Part shown: one piece after another, positions 1 through 11,729 of the stretch
Layout of the letters: every line of letters begins with the position of its first letter
Numbering within the stretch: the stretch's first letter is position 1
From: Lingula anatina
Lineage: Eukaryota > Brachiopoda > Lingulata > Lingulida > Lingulidae
Assembly (NCBI RefSeq): GCF_001039355.2
Contig: NW_019775747.1
Span: 168,751 to 232,750, forward strand
Reading direction: 5' to 3'
Length of the DNA: 64,000 bases
Translations under genes and position numbers: made by a program
The notes under the pieces: generated by a model
Database searches by the model: none
The model's input: the letters and a program-made list of their open reading frames with translations, nothing else
What the model was told of the DNA's origin: nothing

Positions 1-660
1 ACTTGACAACCTGGGTAGATATTGTAAAAAGTGGAAACTTTCAGTTAACCAAAGAAAACTAAAATTATGGTATTTAACAAGTCTGGCAAAACCCCCAAAA
101 TCAACTTCAATATAAATAGTGAGATCTTGGAAGTCACCAATGAATACACATACTTGGGAAACAAACTGAAGTCTAGTGGATCATTCAAAAGTGCACTCAA
201 TGACGTTAAAGGCAAAGCAATGAAAGCTAACTTCATGATTAATCAAACATTATCCTCCACGGCAAGAAGTCTTATTCGCCTTAAACTGAAACTGTTCTAT
301 ACATTAATCAAACCCATCCTTCTATATGGCTATGAAATTTGGGGACCTACTCTCATTGCTAAAAACCTTAACTCTATCAAATCTATGAACACATTCCCTT
401 TTGAACATGTCCACAACAAATTCTGCAAATCACTACTGGGAATTCAACATAACAGCAGTAACATAGCAGCCAAAGCGGAATTTGGCAGACTTCCACTTAG
501 TACACTTAAACAAAGTGTACTTAAACAAACATCAGCATACCTAAAACGATTTACAGAGGTCCCAGATAGACAACTTTAAAAAAAGATATATCTAAGTGAA
601 ATCCTAAAAAAGATAAGGGAAAGTTTAGAGAATATAAATAAATCACTTCCCTGGTAGATC
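1..660 (+). pseudogene. Non-LTR retrotransposon fragment, RT C-terminal part (dead)
   Basis: The open stretch 67-579 encodes a region typical of the end of non-LTR retrotransposon reverse transcriptase (thumb and connection): a YTYLGNKLKSSG block, a LFYTLIKPILLYGYEIWG block, and a late VHNKFCKSLLG...ELGR-type block (here AEFGRLPL). Just upstream, in another frame (positions 2-58), the sequence reads ...CKKWKLSVNQRK, the conserved W-x-L-x-VN motif that should run directly into KTKIMVF. The two parts are therefore separated by a one-base frameshift near 56-62. The catalytic palm would lie before the window. The frameshift and the absence of any further ORF mean the copy is inactive. The clade (CR1/L2/jockey-like) is only a guess from motif style. 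Confidence 0.75.
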
Positions 661-882
661 AATTGTTTATTGAACATATTGAAAAAACTAAAGTAATTTC
701 GGTCTTTACAATGGATTCAGTTAGCATTAAAAAAATGGAGCAATTTATAACAATTTGTAATATTTTTAACTTTAAATTGAGTAATTGCAAGAAACATAAC
801 AACAAATAAAGCTTTCAAGAATCAACCCGTCGGTATGGCGGGAACAATGTCATAAAGGTCCAGTTGCGTTATTGGCTATTAC

Positions 883-3733
883 CTTTTATTTCTCGTCCGC
901 CTATGTAAAGTCTCACACTTGGCACCTTTCTGGAGTTGTCTATCACTCTTGGCTTGTCTTGTTCCCAATTTACAACCGCTTGATTACTGTCCAAAGCAGC
1001 GTTGACAATTATGTTACTTGTTTCGTGTCTAATGATGGGACTTTGGTTATCTGTATAATATAATTGATAATAACGACTGGTGAAATATGTATTAGAATGG
1101 CGTCGATCAATTGAAAAGAAATTATTTTGAAGATTTTAATTCAACGGTACTCGGTAGTGATTGCTGACTTTAATATTACGTCAGGATTTTTTATCCCTCA
1201 ACAAAACAAATAATGTGTGTACATCTGGCCAGTAAAAAAAGAAAAAAAAAACTATATGGTTTGGATTACTTGAATGAATTAAGAACGACTCCCCATGCTT
1301 AGATAATGTTATCACTCAATTTGCTATTGCAAGTCTTAATTAGGTCGCCCCAATTTGAATGTAAAAGCACCAGAAGAGAGCAGAATGGGGAATTTGATGT
1401 TCATTACCTCTGCAATATCCAGGTGTACCGCTCCACGTTCCATCATTTTTACAGACCACACTGGCCTGCCCTTGTACTACGTAACCGGGATAGCATATTA
1501 CTGCGCATATCATTCTGACCGAGGGCTGGGACATACACTGCCTTACAGAAAAAACTCCATTTTGAGGTTTTTGTAGTGGTTGACAGAGTATCTCTGAAAT
1601 ATGAAGGCACAATGTAATGTGACGACAGGCGGAAGGTCAATTTTGTGGACTTCATTGAGCATTGCCGAGGATTTCTGTAATTTGAAGCCACAATGAGAGA
1701 TAAAAGTAAGAAATCAACGGACGGTTACCACCCGCGCGTGGATTGACGGGCGGATTGTTTGTTTATTTGTTTACATCTTTTTTGGGGTAACTATGGCTAC
1801 AATGCCTTTTCAATTGTTTTTTTTTTACATTTTTAAAGCCCTATATATTTTTATGTGTATTTAGATTTTTTATTACATCATTTTTTTTTTGTTTTTGAAA
1901 ATCATATCTTGTATAGTTTGAGTTTTTGTTGCATCTCTTCCTACATGTTACAGTGCTCTTGCACTGAAGTTTGTTTCAATAAGCGGGTATACAAATAGTA
2001 AATTCAAGCCTACATGTTGGGCTACTACGGTCGACAATAGAGTGTGTTAACATCAGCGCCTTAACTATTTATGAATGAGAAAGAGGTATAATGACCAAAT
2101 ACCTTAATTGATATATTGTGTGGTTCACAAACACTTAGACTGGGTTCCCATATTTAGATCAATCCATCTGGATCGACCTAACTCCCTGGGGGTTCACGCT
2201 AAGTTGCTATCAGCTCAAGAGGTTTAAATGTCTGTCACGCCTACCGAATCAGCTAGGGGTAAAGATAATTGCCCCCTCACAGTTTTACTAAGCGTGACAT
2301 ACGTTTAAGCCGGTTAGTTTGATAGCAATTTAGTGATACTCCCCAGGGAGATAGATCGATACAAATATATGTGGGAATGGTCCCTTAAAGTCAATATGCT
2401 AGATTGACCTAATCTTTTACAGAAATGAATGCTATATTTGAATAAACAAAGAACCGTCAGCTGGTATACTGCTGATTTAACAATAATGAATGGCGATATT
2501 TGTTTATTGACAGAGTAGTTTTATTTACTAGTGAACTTCAGGGTGCAGAGCATAGCGACCGACCAATGTCTTCGTTGATTGGAAAAAGTGCTAAATGGTT
2601 AAGTTTTCAGCTCCATGCGGTTTTCTTATGACCAATCCCTCACTATGCGGGAATGACGTTGTCACATGTTCATATGCAAATATAATAGATGTTTGTTATG
2701 AAACAATGCCAATGTATCTGTGAAAACAGGAAAACTATGGTTAACACATATTTGCACGCGTACATATCTTTATACACGAAGACCAAATGCGAGTCCGAAA
2801 ATATGAACAGCTTCAGAGGTTCTGCACCCCCCCCCCCCCCCCCACACACATACACACACACACACTCATACTCCCTTCTCCCTCCACAAAGTGCAGTAAT
2901 TGAGTATCCAGGGGCAGGACACAGAAGTGAAACAACCCAAATCAAACAAAAATCAAACAATTTTTGCCCTACGAATATTACATTATTTAAACCAAATGCC
3001 TACTGTTGCAGATTTGCCGAACGAAGTCTATAGGGAAAGGAAGGGTAGCAAATATACGCTCCTAACCTTAATGTAATCTAATTTCTATGAGAGAGATGAG
3101 AGAATTTAATTTGTATCAAAGTGCTAAGAAAAATATTGTTAAATAAATAAATAGATTTAAAACTAAACGCTATCATGCGTGGCTTCTTTATAATGCGTTT
3201 TGTATGAAACCAATGTGTTAACAAGAATATATATAGGTATGTTATTTAACCCACGTAGCTGAACTATTGAGGTGCATTCCGTTCGTCTGTTTAAACTAAC
3301 TTATTCGAACTAATTTTAAATTCATCCGTTAAAACGGTTGAATGTACTTATCAAAAGTTAAAACACTTTTTGCAACGATCTGAAATTCCAAGATAAACTT
3401 GCCTGTATATCCACAGGTCTCCTGAAATAATAAAAAGGAAGTCATATGAAAACATTAAATTGTATAAGTCAGCTGTTAATTATAGAAATAAAGTTGGATT
3501 CTACGTCGGTGGTAGTATTACAGACATGAATAATAGCAATTGTCAAGACTTGATAATAGTGGACCATATTCCGAAAATATCTACCGGTACTTTATAAAAT
3601 TACAACGAAACTGAAACCTCAGCACTATTGTCCTGCTGTTCAAATTGCGTTCGTTGTAAGAAAAGTTTTATTTTCCCTTTTTTTATATCAAATCCATTAA
3701 TGTATTTTGTTCAGTGGATGCTTTCTCCCCCAC

Positions 3734-3764
<31 letters not shown>

Positions 3765-3838
3765 AAAATGAGATAGATGCTTACCAGTACGGCAAACGCA
3801 GCCAGTATCAACACGTTCAGCAAACGTCCTGCATGCAT
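883..3838 (-). CDS. Secreted Sushi-HYR domain protein, 3' part missing
   Basis: Minus-strand gene built from splice signals. Exon 1 (3838-3785) starts MHAGRLLNVLILAAFAVL, a signal peptide, and ends in phase 0 at a GTAAGC donor. A Sushi/CCP exon (1593-1408, phase 1-1, 62 codons) has the four cysteines, the PQNG motif, a C-x-PGY run and the DGTWSG motif of the family. The next exon (1050-883, phase 1-1, 56 codons) reads like the first half of a HYR domain (IIVNA...AVVNWEQDKPRVIDNS). The phase change from 0 to 1 needs a linking exon; a 19-nt one at 3421-3403 (ETCGYT) with a rare GC donor fits exactly but is unproven. The second half of HYR should lie below 883, where LINE sequence begins. Family knowledge: such proteins are extracellular, in matrix or complement-like roles. 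The partner and role are unknown. Confidence 0.7.
1594..3402. other. Intron region with one MITE and a C/CA microsatellite
   Basis: No coding exon could be supported here on either strand. It holds a MITE copy (about 2150-2395) and a C-run followed by CA repeats near 2827-2865. It lies between the Sushi exon and the putative micro-exon of the minus-strand gene. Confidence 0.5.
2150..2395. mobile_element. Harbinger-like MITE, copy 1
   Basis: Imperfect terminal inverted repeats: left end GACTGGGTTCCCATATTTAG, right end reads ...GTGGGAATGGTCCC. TTA stands on both outer sides, which fits a 3-bp TTA/TWA target duplication. The interior (CTCCCTGGGGGTTCACGCTA and CAGTTTTACTAAGCGTGACA) is shared with copies near 22755, 43815 and 63738. 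No ORF. The Harbinger assignment rests on the TTA duplication only. Confidence 0.65.
3729..3770. repeat. (GA)n microsatellite
   Basis: Run of GA dinucleotides interrupted once by GC, lying in the first intron of the Sushi-HYR gene just after the signal-peptide exon (transcription direction is minus). Confidence 0.9.
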
Positions 3839-4824
3839 TGTGAAATGAGAGTTGTAATCAATGGCGCTCTTTGTCGTGCAATACTGTTTAACAATAAAAA
3901 GCAATGCGGATACGGAGGAGTTTAAAACCTAACTTGAGCAATGATATAACAGGGTTATTAGAAAGTATGGGGCCGAACACCGTTTCATTGTAAGTTTTCT
4001 CTCTTAAACATAACATAGACAAAACGTTTTTCATGACATCAAAAAATTATAAATATACAAATTTTTAATTCATGTTTAAAATGGTTTTAATTCTAAGACA
4101 AAAAGGGTTGATATTAATAACTGAGCCTATTCACTGACTTGCTCACTTCTCATGCCTGGATTTAATCAAGTTTTCTGCACTTAAACCGGAATAAAATTTC
4201 AATTACTACAGTAGCGACACAATTACTCGCACTTAGCATGTCACATGTCGAACTTCTACAGTATACCTTGTGGTTGTTATTATTCATAAATCACCAAACC
4301 GCAACAAACCATGTTTCTGCTCACGAAAACATCATGCTTCTTTGAAAAACCGCTTGATTCAGTGCCGGATATGTAACATACCGTATTCATAACAAAAAAA
4401 TTCGCACATAAATTGATTGTTCCCATCCATATCCCCCCAAAAATATATTTAAATACTTAAAACGGTTAGAAAAAAAATTAACAAATCGTTTGGCTTTGTG
4501 TTAAGGACTACGTTATTGTAATTTGCAAGTCTGAAAATAATTAATCTTGAAAAAGTAGGGCTTTTGAAAATTTAATGTAATTACCGTACTGCCTTGTGGT
4601 AAAAGCTGCAGTAAGCTGATAAGAGAACTCACATTAAAATAAGGGCTAAAGTGGAAAGTTTGTTGAAACTAGAAGACAGAAAATTTAGGTCTATTTCAAT
4701 CCCATGTGAATCTGTCATAATACATTTAAATAAGATGATTAAACGTTGTTACTCTACGTATGATGTTTTTCAATTATGCGGTATGGTCACATCCACAATG
4801 AAGGTAATTTATTCCATGTTCCAG
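3839..4824. other. Gene-free stretch upstream of the Sushi-HYR gene
   Basis: AT-rich sequence. It should contain the promoter of the minus-strand Sushi-HYR gene, but no convincing TATA box or repeat was found. The open frame at 4651-4824 upstream of the calpain-like exon shows no recognisable similarity. Confidence 0.4.
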
Positions 4825-4958
4825 TTGACAGGACAGTGGAAAGGCAGGTCGGCAGGGGGGTGTGGTAACTATCCAGACACACACCAGTCTAATCCTGTCT
4901 ACCAGCTCAAGTTAGACATAATGGACAACTACCTTCTTATTGAGCTTAGAGGACCAAA
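4825..4958 (+). CDS. Single exon resembling the C-terminal region of calpain-7
   Basis: A 134-nt exon bounded by a TGTTCCAG acceptor and a GTGAGT donor. It encodes GQWKGRSAGGCGNYPDTHQS, then NPVYQLKL and LLIELRGPK. The AGGC-N-x-P...NP-x-YQ...LLIELRGP pattern is that of the calpain C2-like/domain III module, and the LLIELRGP ending recalls calpain-7 (CAPN7), a cysteine protease family member linked to ESCRT and endosomes. No catalytic domain exon and no following exon were found nearby. This is either one exon of a gene with long introns or an orphaned piece. The frame is open upstream, but that stretch shows no similarity. Confidence 0.5.
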
Positions 4959-5802
4959 GTGAGTAGAATGCAACTAACACATTACAATCCCATCCTAGGG
5001 CCTTGCAGCTACATGTAACACAATCATAGCTAACTTTTATAATAGAAGGTCTTTAGACTGGAAGGAATCGTTTTGCGTCTTCACAACAGACCACATCAGG
5101 TTGTAGTAATAGAGGGCATTTATTTCGGATAAAAATTCCACAAAATTATACGATTTTGCTGAAAATGGCCAAAAAAGTGAAGGGTGTAGGCAGAGAGAGA
5201 ATTCTTTGCTCACTGCTATGCTTGCAGCTTAAATAAAGGTCTGCCAACATTGACAAAGATGAATGACATTTATGTGAGGAGTCCATCGCTCTGTTAAATA
5301 ATTCGATTCTTTGCATATGGTCAATAAAAAAAACTGCTTACACCATGGAAGACTCTCATCCTGCATCATCACTTGTAGACTCTTAACCTTTAAAGGCAGT
5401 GAACGCTTTTTCAACAGCTTTTATCCTAGTGCAGAGGTGCATTTTAATCTGATCTCAAAACCTAATTCTTAATTGATCTATTGTATTAGTTTTACTCTGA
5501 AAATTATCAAACTTGCTCCAAAAGGATAATGATTTTCGGTTTTTATAATTGGCTTTTATCTTATATGGATAAATTTGCAATACAAGTATAAAAGTCTTAG
5601 TAGCTTTCACCAACGGATTCATTATATCCAGATTGCACAGGGTAACATCTACATGTATTTGACCCTATTATATAAATGTACAATACATAACATGACTAAC
5701 TGTTTCGTTGTCAGACTGTTTTTTATTACCGAGGACACATATGAATTTTGTAACAAATTGTCTATAATCAGGTTCCATGATATGAAAATGGCACCCATTA
5801 TA
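4959..5802. other. Gene-free stretch between the calpain-like exon and duplication copy A
   Basis: No exon, repeat or RNA gene could be supported. The frame open at 5575-5928 has no recognisable domain and its end overlaps the start of the TRIM-associated segmental duplication. Confidence 0.4.
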
Positions 5803-6959
5803 CAAAACGTCACCATCAGTTGCAGCCCAAATTTAAACAAAATTACACAAAGTAACTGCACATTTACATTTGTGTGTATTTTGACTTGTCTACACGAGGT
5901 TTCAACGATATTGCCTCCGCTGCCTTAGTTCATTTAAACAATTTAAATTATTTTTATAACTAATGAAAAGGTGATTGAGACAACCAAAATAAATAACAGT
6001 GATAAACGATTTCAGACAATCGTTTTTTGTTTTTCCTGCTTGATTAATAATGATATACAGCATTGGTCAAAAAGGTTGTCCCACCCCCATTTCCATGCAC
6101 TTTTATTTACAAATGATCACCTCACAGCTGTCGCGCCGTCTACAGGAAATAATTGCAGTACGCGGTACACGCACACGCTGTTAGGCACGTGATCTTTAAT
6201 GAGCACGCCCTAATGCTAATTGTGTGTGAATTTGGTGACATTTGATGGCGTCTTTTCAATTTTATAGTCATTTCTTTACATCTTTAGAAGTCACAGTGAA
6301 ACAGTCGATTTGAGGGGGTACCTCTTATAAATTTTACTAAATGGTATAAACTATGTATATTTTCACCACTATTTTGTATTTTTTAAACCATTAATCATGT
6401 TAGACACGGTATACGTAATAAAAAGCACTATTTCTAACAATTAACAGCTGTTAGGTGATCATTTGGCTATTAATTTGAATGTGCCATTTTAATACTTCAT
6501 ATACTTCGGACAATATTGAAAAGACCATGGTGTCTTTGGCAAGCACTGTATTTGATAAAGGTAATATTTAGAATAAATTTTTTCAGGTAATATAATAATT
6601 TATTAGATAAAATTGCAACCCTAAGGTTGAAGTTGTACAAGAATGTTTAAAAGAAAATTGACAATAAACTTTAAATTATAAAACAATAAATTATTCTTAA
6701 AATACTACAAATTAAAAAGGCATCCATAAATTACTACAAGTTAAAAAGGCAGTAATTAATAAAGGAATTTTTAAAACCTTCCGTCTTCACTTTTGGTTGT
6801 AAGAATTTGGTGTTGTTTCGTAAAGGGCGGGTGTTTCTTTCAGGCAATAAATGTCCCAACTTTTCACAATTTTTAAATTTTCTATAAAACCTCTGATACA
6901 GCAAATGTCTACGTTTGTCTAGGGTGTCAATGTTACAAACTTTTAAGGCATCATCATAA

Positions 6960-7437
6960 CTGAGACCAGGGCAAATAATCCTTAAGGCTCTCTTTTGACT
7001 GACTTTGAACTGACTCTAGACATTCAGATTGCTCAGCAGTCAGACCTGGTCCCCATACTGGACAGGCATATTCTAAAACTGATCATATTACAGACTGGTA
7101 GATAGTTAATAAATCTTGTAGGTCCAGTTTTGCCCTCTTTAGCTGTCTGAGATAAAATAGCTTTAAACATGCCTTAGCATACATGATTTGGATGTGTTCA
7201 GCCCACTTGAGGTCTGGGGTTAAAATAACACCAAGTAGCTTAAACTTTTTGACCTTTTCTACACGTTCACCATCTATTTCCAATGTTGGTATTGTAAGAT
7301 TACAGTTCTTGGTAAAATTTATGTCCATCGACATAGTCTTCCTTACATTAAGTTATATTTTTTGCTTGACCCAGTCAGCCAATTGGTCTTTTGCTTGTGG
7401 TAGATGCGGTGTTTTGCCAAATTTGCAAATTTCGTAA
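6960..7437 (-). pseudogene. Old LINE remnant downstream of TRIM copy A
   Basis: The minus strand encodes the end of a non-LTR reverse transcriptase: LEIDGERVEKVKKFKLLGVI, LTPDLKWAEHI, YQSVI, and SVLEYACPVWGPGLTAEQ. A TGA stop interrupts it right after YQSVI, where copy B at 13857 has CGA. The same remnant is found split in copy B (13726-13985 and 16012-16134), so it inserted before the segmental duplication. It is on the same strand as the TRIM gene and lies at its 3' side. Confidence 0.75.
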
Positions 7438-7686
7438 ACTATCTGCTACATGTCTTTTAAAATAGTTCCAGGTGATTCTTATTTAATTTTGTTATTTACA
7501 ATTTATCACACAGTACTATAATAATATTTCAACATAATACCTGAAATTAATTATTCTTAGATTTGTAAATTCCAAAATACCTTAAATTAATTATTCTTTG
7601 ACTCTGCTACCACCAACAGTCTTGATTCTTGTTCTAAACGGCATACCATCATTGTCAGTGTACTTAGTATTTTGTGTGAATTGTAT

Positions 7687-9474
7687 CTATTGTAAGTACA
7701 GGAATGTCTTAACTATACCCCATCTCTCTGCCACCACCAGCAGGTCAGCAGGGTTAATAGTTAATGCAATGGGATATTTCCACCCATCATCCTCAGTGGC
7801 AATATATTTGATAAATTGTCCTAACTGAGTGAGTGCTACAACCCTATTATTACGACCATCAGCTATGAAGATGTTCCCATAGCTGTCTGTGCACACTCCA
7901 CTAGGACCACTCCGCTGGCCAACACCACTGCCTTCTGTACCCTACTTGTACAGCTGATCGCCAGTAGGTGACAGCATGTGTACACAGTTGCCCAAGTCTG
8001 ATATCACAATGTTATCATTAGCCCTGCTCACTGTGACGAAAGTGGGGTATTCACACATAGTAAGTCGAATAATGTTCAGGAGATGTCCACTGCCTGCGTG
8101 GAATGTGAGGATGGATTCTTTTTTCACATCAAAAACCATCACTTGACCTTATCTATTCAGTGTGATGCAACTTGGCTTCTCCAGTTGACCCTGACCTATG
8201 GTTGTCACCTGTTTACCTTTGGTGGAGTACACTTTGACACATCTGTCACCCACTGATGTTATATACAGTTTACCAGTCTGTGACACAGCCGCATCAAAAA
8301 GTTTCTTTAATTTTATATCAAACATGAACTGACCTGCATGTGTGAATACGTTTGTTTTATCATTTGTATAACCCGTAGCATATATATTTTGCTCATCTCT
8401 AGCTTGCCCCCATGTGACAACATTTTCCTTATCATATTTCATTTTAGCAGTGAAAGAATGTACGCATTCTGCCTTCTCTTAGAAAACGATTTGGTGCTGA
8501 TGGTGGTATTGTCTGTACTGTCACCTGTCCTAACATGGCTTCCAGTCCAGCAGTAGATATCTCACCAGGACTATAAGATATCTCTGCAGTTGTGTCTGGT
8601 GTTGGTACTGGTATGTTTTCCATTGTTGTCAGTTTATTTGTGAGAGACTTTGCATGCGCCATGATATCAGAGTCGGTGCCATTTGCAACAAGTTGTTGGG
8701 CAAAGCCACAGGCACTTTGCAAGGAGGCATGGTGGAGTTCAAGGATGTCCTTGTTTGCCTCGTTCTGCTTTTTTCTAATATCATAATCAGAATTCACTTC
8801 TGATATCAGTGTTTCTTTCCTCTCATTAATTAATGTACAAATATGGTGGGCTTGTCTCTCAATGGTGTTGATAGTGGCTGTCCTGATACGAGAGTCCTCA
8901 AATTCTATGATTGCTTTCCTGGCAACTGCCTCTTTGAATACGTTAGCTTTTGCCAGCGTTTTAACAATGGCATTTCCAATTTTTTCCCTATAGCTTTTTG
9001 CAACTGTTCCTACAGGTAAAATACCATGCCTATAATGATCTGCTAATGCACAGTCACCACAAACAACGGTATCATCATCTTCACAGTAGTATTTCAGTTC
9101 ATTATCAGGATGTTTCTCACAACCGTTGGTCAATTGTGCAACGGCCTGTGTCACTGCTTCTACATTAGTCTGCACATTTTCTGATACTCCTCTTTCTCTT
9201 TGTTGCTGGTTTATTATGTCTTTGGCCATGCAAAAGGCAAAATTCTTTTTTAATTGAGAAAGTCCCCCAACTGGAAACTGGGCATCTTCTCGGCAAACAG
9301 GGCACTGAAATTTCCTTTTTTTAGTTCTTTTTTTAGTTTTTTTGCGTGGTCAGATATACAATCAAGGCAAAATGTATGTTCACAAGGCAGCACACGGGGG
9401 TCCTGATACACGTCCAGACAAATACTACATGTCAAAATGTTATCCGTGAAAGCCGCTGCCAATGCTTCGGCCAT
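7687..9474 (-). pseudogene. TRIM-NHL pseudogene (copy A)
   Basis: Full-length relative of the intact TRIM gene at 16493-18259, broken in several places. The start [20 protein letters not shown] and the first RING cysteines are present. A frameshift in the lysine-rich stretch near 9310 throws the second half of the RING (CPVC) out of frame. B-box and coiled coil are open at 8444-9229. A second frameshift lies near 8440-8480. A CAA-to-TAA stop follows TLNR near 8147, and a stop replaces tyrosine after DQLYK near 7941. The NHL region is otherwise well preserved, so decay looks recent. A CTTTATA element at 9555-9561 (TATAAAG on the minus strand) matches the upstream region of the intact copy. Confidence 0.9.
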
Positions 9475-9554
9475 ATTGTCATATCATTGCACCGGAAAGA
9501 CATTTAGTCAATAGTTGAGCAATGGAATATGAGGTAAATAGCAGACGCAGTGTC

Positions 9555-9561
9555 CTTTATA
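9555..9561 (-). promoter_or_regulatory. TATA-like box upstream of TRIM copy A
   Basis: TATAAAG on the minus strand about 80 nt before the pseudogene start; the equivalent site is kept upstream of the intact copy B at 18361-18367. Confidence 0.4.
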
Positions 9562-9982
9562 GTCTAGCCCATGATATCTGAACTTGGGAGGTGACAATGT
9601 CTATGAATGATGTATAGAAAAACTGTATCATGCCAATAGTGATAACATGCACAATATATTAGATATAACTGATGTGCATGTGGCTAGTAAATGGGGGCAG
9701 CGATAACTTGTTTTATGATACATTAACCAGCTTGAAAATTTACAGCATTGTTGTATTATATTGTCATGTTAAAGGTTTGATTCCACGGTATCACCTCTCT
9801 CACTAAATCAACACATTGTAATTAACCGAATTAAGGGTCCAATGAAATGTCATGCTTTTAAGTGCCAAAAAATCTCTTTTTGTTAATTGACTTAATTGAA
9901 ACTACAAAGTACTAAAAGTTGAACCCCTTGTATAATCATAATATCGGAACGTACTCATGTAGACAACTAAATGATTTGCACG

Positions 9983-10120
9983 TTATCTGGCCCTTGACTG
10001 ATTTATGTAGCACAGATCAGTTACATTATTGTTCTTTTCTCGACGTTATCATGAGATCATCAGTTGATTAAGTCCAAAGGGCAAAAATATGTCCTCCTAA
10101 TACGTGAGCTATCTGGACAA
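9983..10120. repeat. Dispersed 'CACGTTATCTGG' repeat, copy 1
   Basis: Begins TGCACGTTATCTGGCCCTTG and ends near CTAATACGTGAGCTATCTGG. Related copies lie at 11415-11500 (partial), 18852-18998, 19879-19935 (partial) and 31139-31263. Three of them lie upstream of minus-strand genes (both TRIM copies and the vWA gene). It is unclear whether this is a short mobile element or a shared upstream region. Confidence 0.6.
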
Positions 10121-10536
10121 TGCAGTGGTAATTTAACAGCATACATGTGTAAGGGCAAGATTGAAATCCAGGCATGTTATTAAATCGGCCTTGGCGAGAA
10201 TTTTAATATCTGAGTGGAAATTGAAATCGCAATCTCACCTTGGCGAATTTTAAAGAAATCTGGTTTCCAAAGTGACTGAATGATCACCAGTATTCTTCTC
10301 AACGGCAGAAGGAATCGACTAAGCTGATTGCATTCAGTCTCGGCGGAGTAAGATTAATCTCTTGGAAGTGTGTTCTCAATGGGAATGAGCCTGAAAGATT
10401 TTATATTCAGAAACCAGTCAAAGTGACAGCAGGACGTGACTCTTGAACCTCACGAAATCAGAGCAAATGTAATTAACGGGCCAAGAAAATTTTATAAAAT
10501 GTGTCTACTAGACAAATGATATTTTTTACCCAAATA

Positions 10537-10774
10537 CCCAGCGGGCAAAATATGTTGTTTTAACATTGAAACAACGTTGAACCATAACGTTGATAAGACG
10601 TTGGATAAACATTGGATTTGAAAGTTGACTCAACCTCAGACAACAACGTTGTATCAACGTCAGATAACAACATTGTATCAACCCCAGTTATAAGACAACA
10701 TTCTTGCATGAATAGACATTGAAATGACCTGAGGGTAGGGTATAAAAGTGTGGCCTTTAAGTTAAAATTTCCAA

Positions 10775-10825
<51 letters not shown>

Positions 10826-11319
10826 CAAAGTCACAGTCACCTCAACCTGTCTATGTATAACAGGTTACCAAGAAATGTTAACTTTATAAATTCACTCCAT
10901 CACATTTACAGCAACTTATTTATCCTAGTGTTAGCTGACCTTGCAAGGAGTTCAGTTTATTGGAATGTATTTCTGAATAACAAGTTAAGAAAATTCACTA
11001 GTTCACTAAAGACACAAAACAACTGTCACTTTTACTTTTACTTTTAACAATTTTTTTGATTATTTTTATAAAGTTAGTTACAGTATTGATAAACAAAGTA
11101 TCACGTTTTCAACAATTAATATTTTAAAATATAATCAATGTCTTCAAGGTTGTGTCAATGACCAAAATACAAGGTTGAGTCAACGTCACATTATGACGGT
11201 GTTTCGACGTGACTGGATCAACGTTGGTTTTACGTTGAATTTTAGGTAGATCAACGGCATAGCAATTCAACGTATCAACCTGTTTTCAACGTTGATCCAA
11301 CGCAACTATGCCTGCTGGG
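10537..11319. mobile_element. MITE with CCCAGC-RGGC ends and CAACGTTG palindromes
   Basis: Terminal inverted repeats CCCAGCGGGCA and TGCCTGCTGGG, with TA on both outer sides (10535-10536 and 11320-11321), fitting a TA target duplication. The interior near both ends is packed with CAACGTTG-like palindromic units, and the centre has an (AT)n run at 10779-10824. The matching position in duplication copy B (near 19780) has no insert, so it arrived after or was absent from that copy. No transposase. Confidence 0.75.
10779..10824. repeat. (AT)n microsatellite
   Basis: Uninterrupted TA dinucleotides inside the MITE at 10537-11319. Confidence 0.95.
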
Positions 11320-11506
11320 TAAGTTCTTGAATTTTTTTCACTAAAATAACAAACTACTTAAGATTGAACAAATGCTTAATATCAAAATGTACTCTGAGTA
11401 TCGTGAGTAAATGACACGTTATCTGGTCCTAGACTAATATTTGTGACACAGTTTTAAATCAGTCACAACCTTGTTCTGACCTGACGCGATCATCAGCTGA
11501 CAGATA

Positions 11507-11728
11507 GTAAATAATGCACTGTCCACGAGCTCGATATACACGATAGTTTGTTGAGCGCCAGAGAGGCAATGCTATCGTGTACCTGTATATCGGCGAGGGT
11601 GTAACAGTGCATTATGTAGTAAATAATGCACTGTCCACGAGCCCGATATACACGATAGTATGTCGAACGCCAGCGAGGCAATGCTATCGTGTACCTGTAT
11701 ATCGGCGAGGGTGTAACAGTGATTATTT
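11507..11728. repeat. Two tandem fold-back units, period 112 bp
   Basis: GTAAATAATGCACTGTCCAC starts at 11507 and again at 11619. Each unit is self-complementary: AATAATGCACTG pairs with CAGTGCATTAT, and CGATATACACGATAG pairs with CTATCGTGTACCTGTATATCG except for six extra bases. No coding potential. Confidence 0.8.
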
Positions 11729-11729
11729 G

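Larger units (their letters stand above)
5803..11490. repeat. Segmental duplication, copy A
   Basis: Blocks of this segment recur in the same order at about 12929-19960: 5803-6040 matches 12929-13170, 6475-7197 matches 13246-13978, 7198-9480 matches 16012-18260, 9540-10530 matches 18310-19790, and 11322-11450 continues the match to 19790-19920. Copy A carries the TRIM pseudogene and an inserted MITE (10537-11319). Copy B carries the intact TRIM gene and an inserted LINE. The boundaries are approximate because they were read by eye. Confidence 0.8.
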
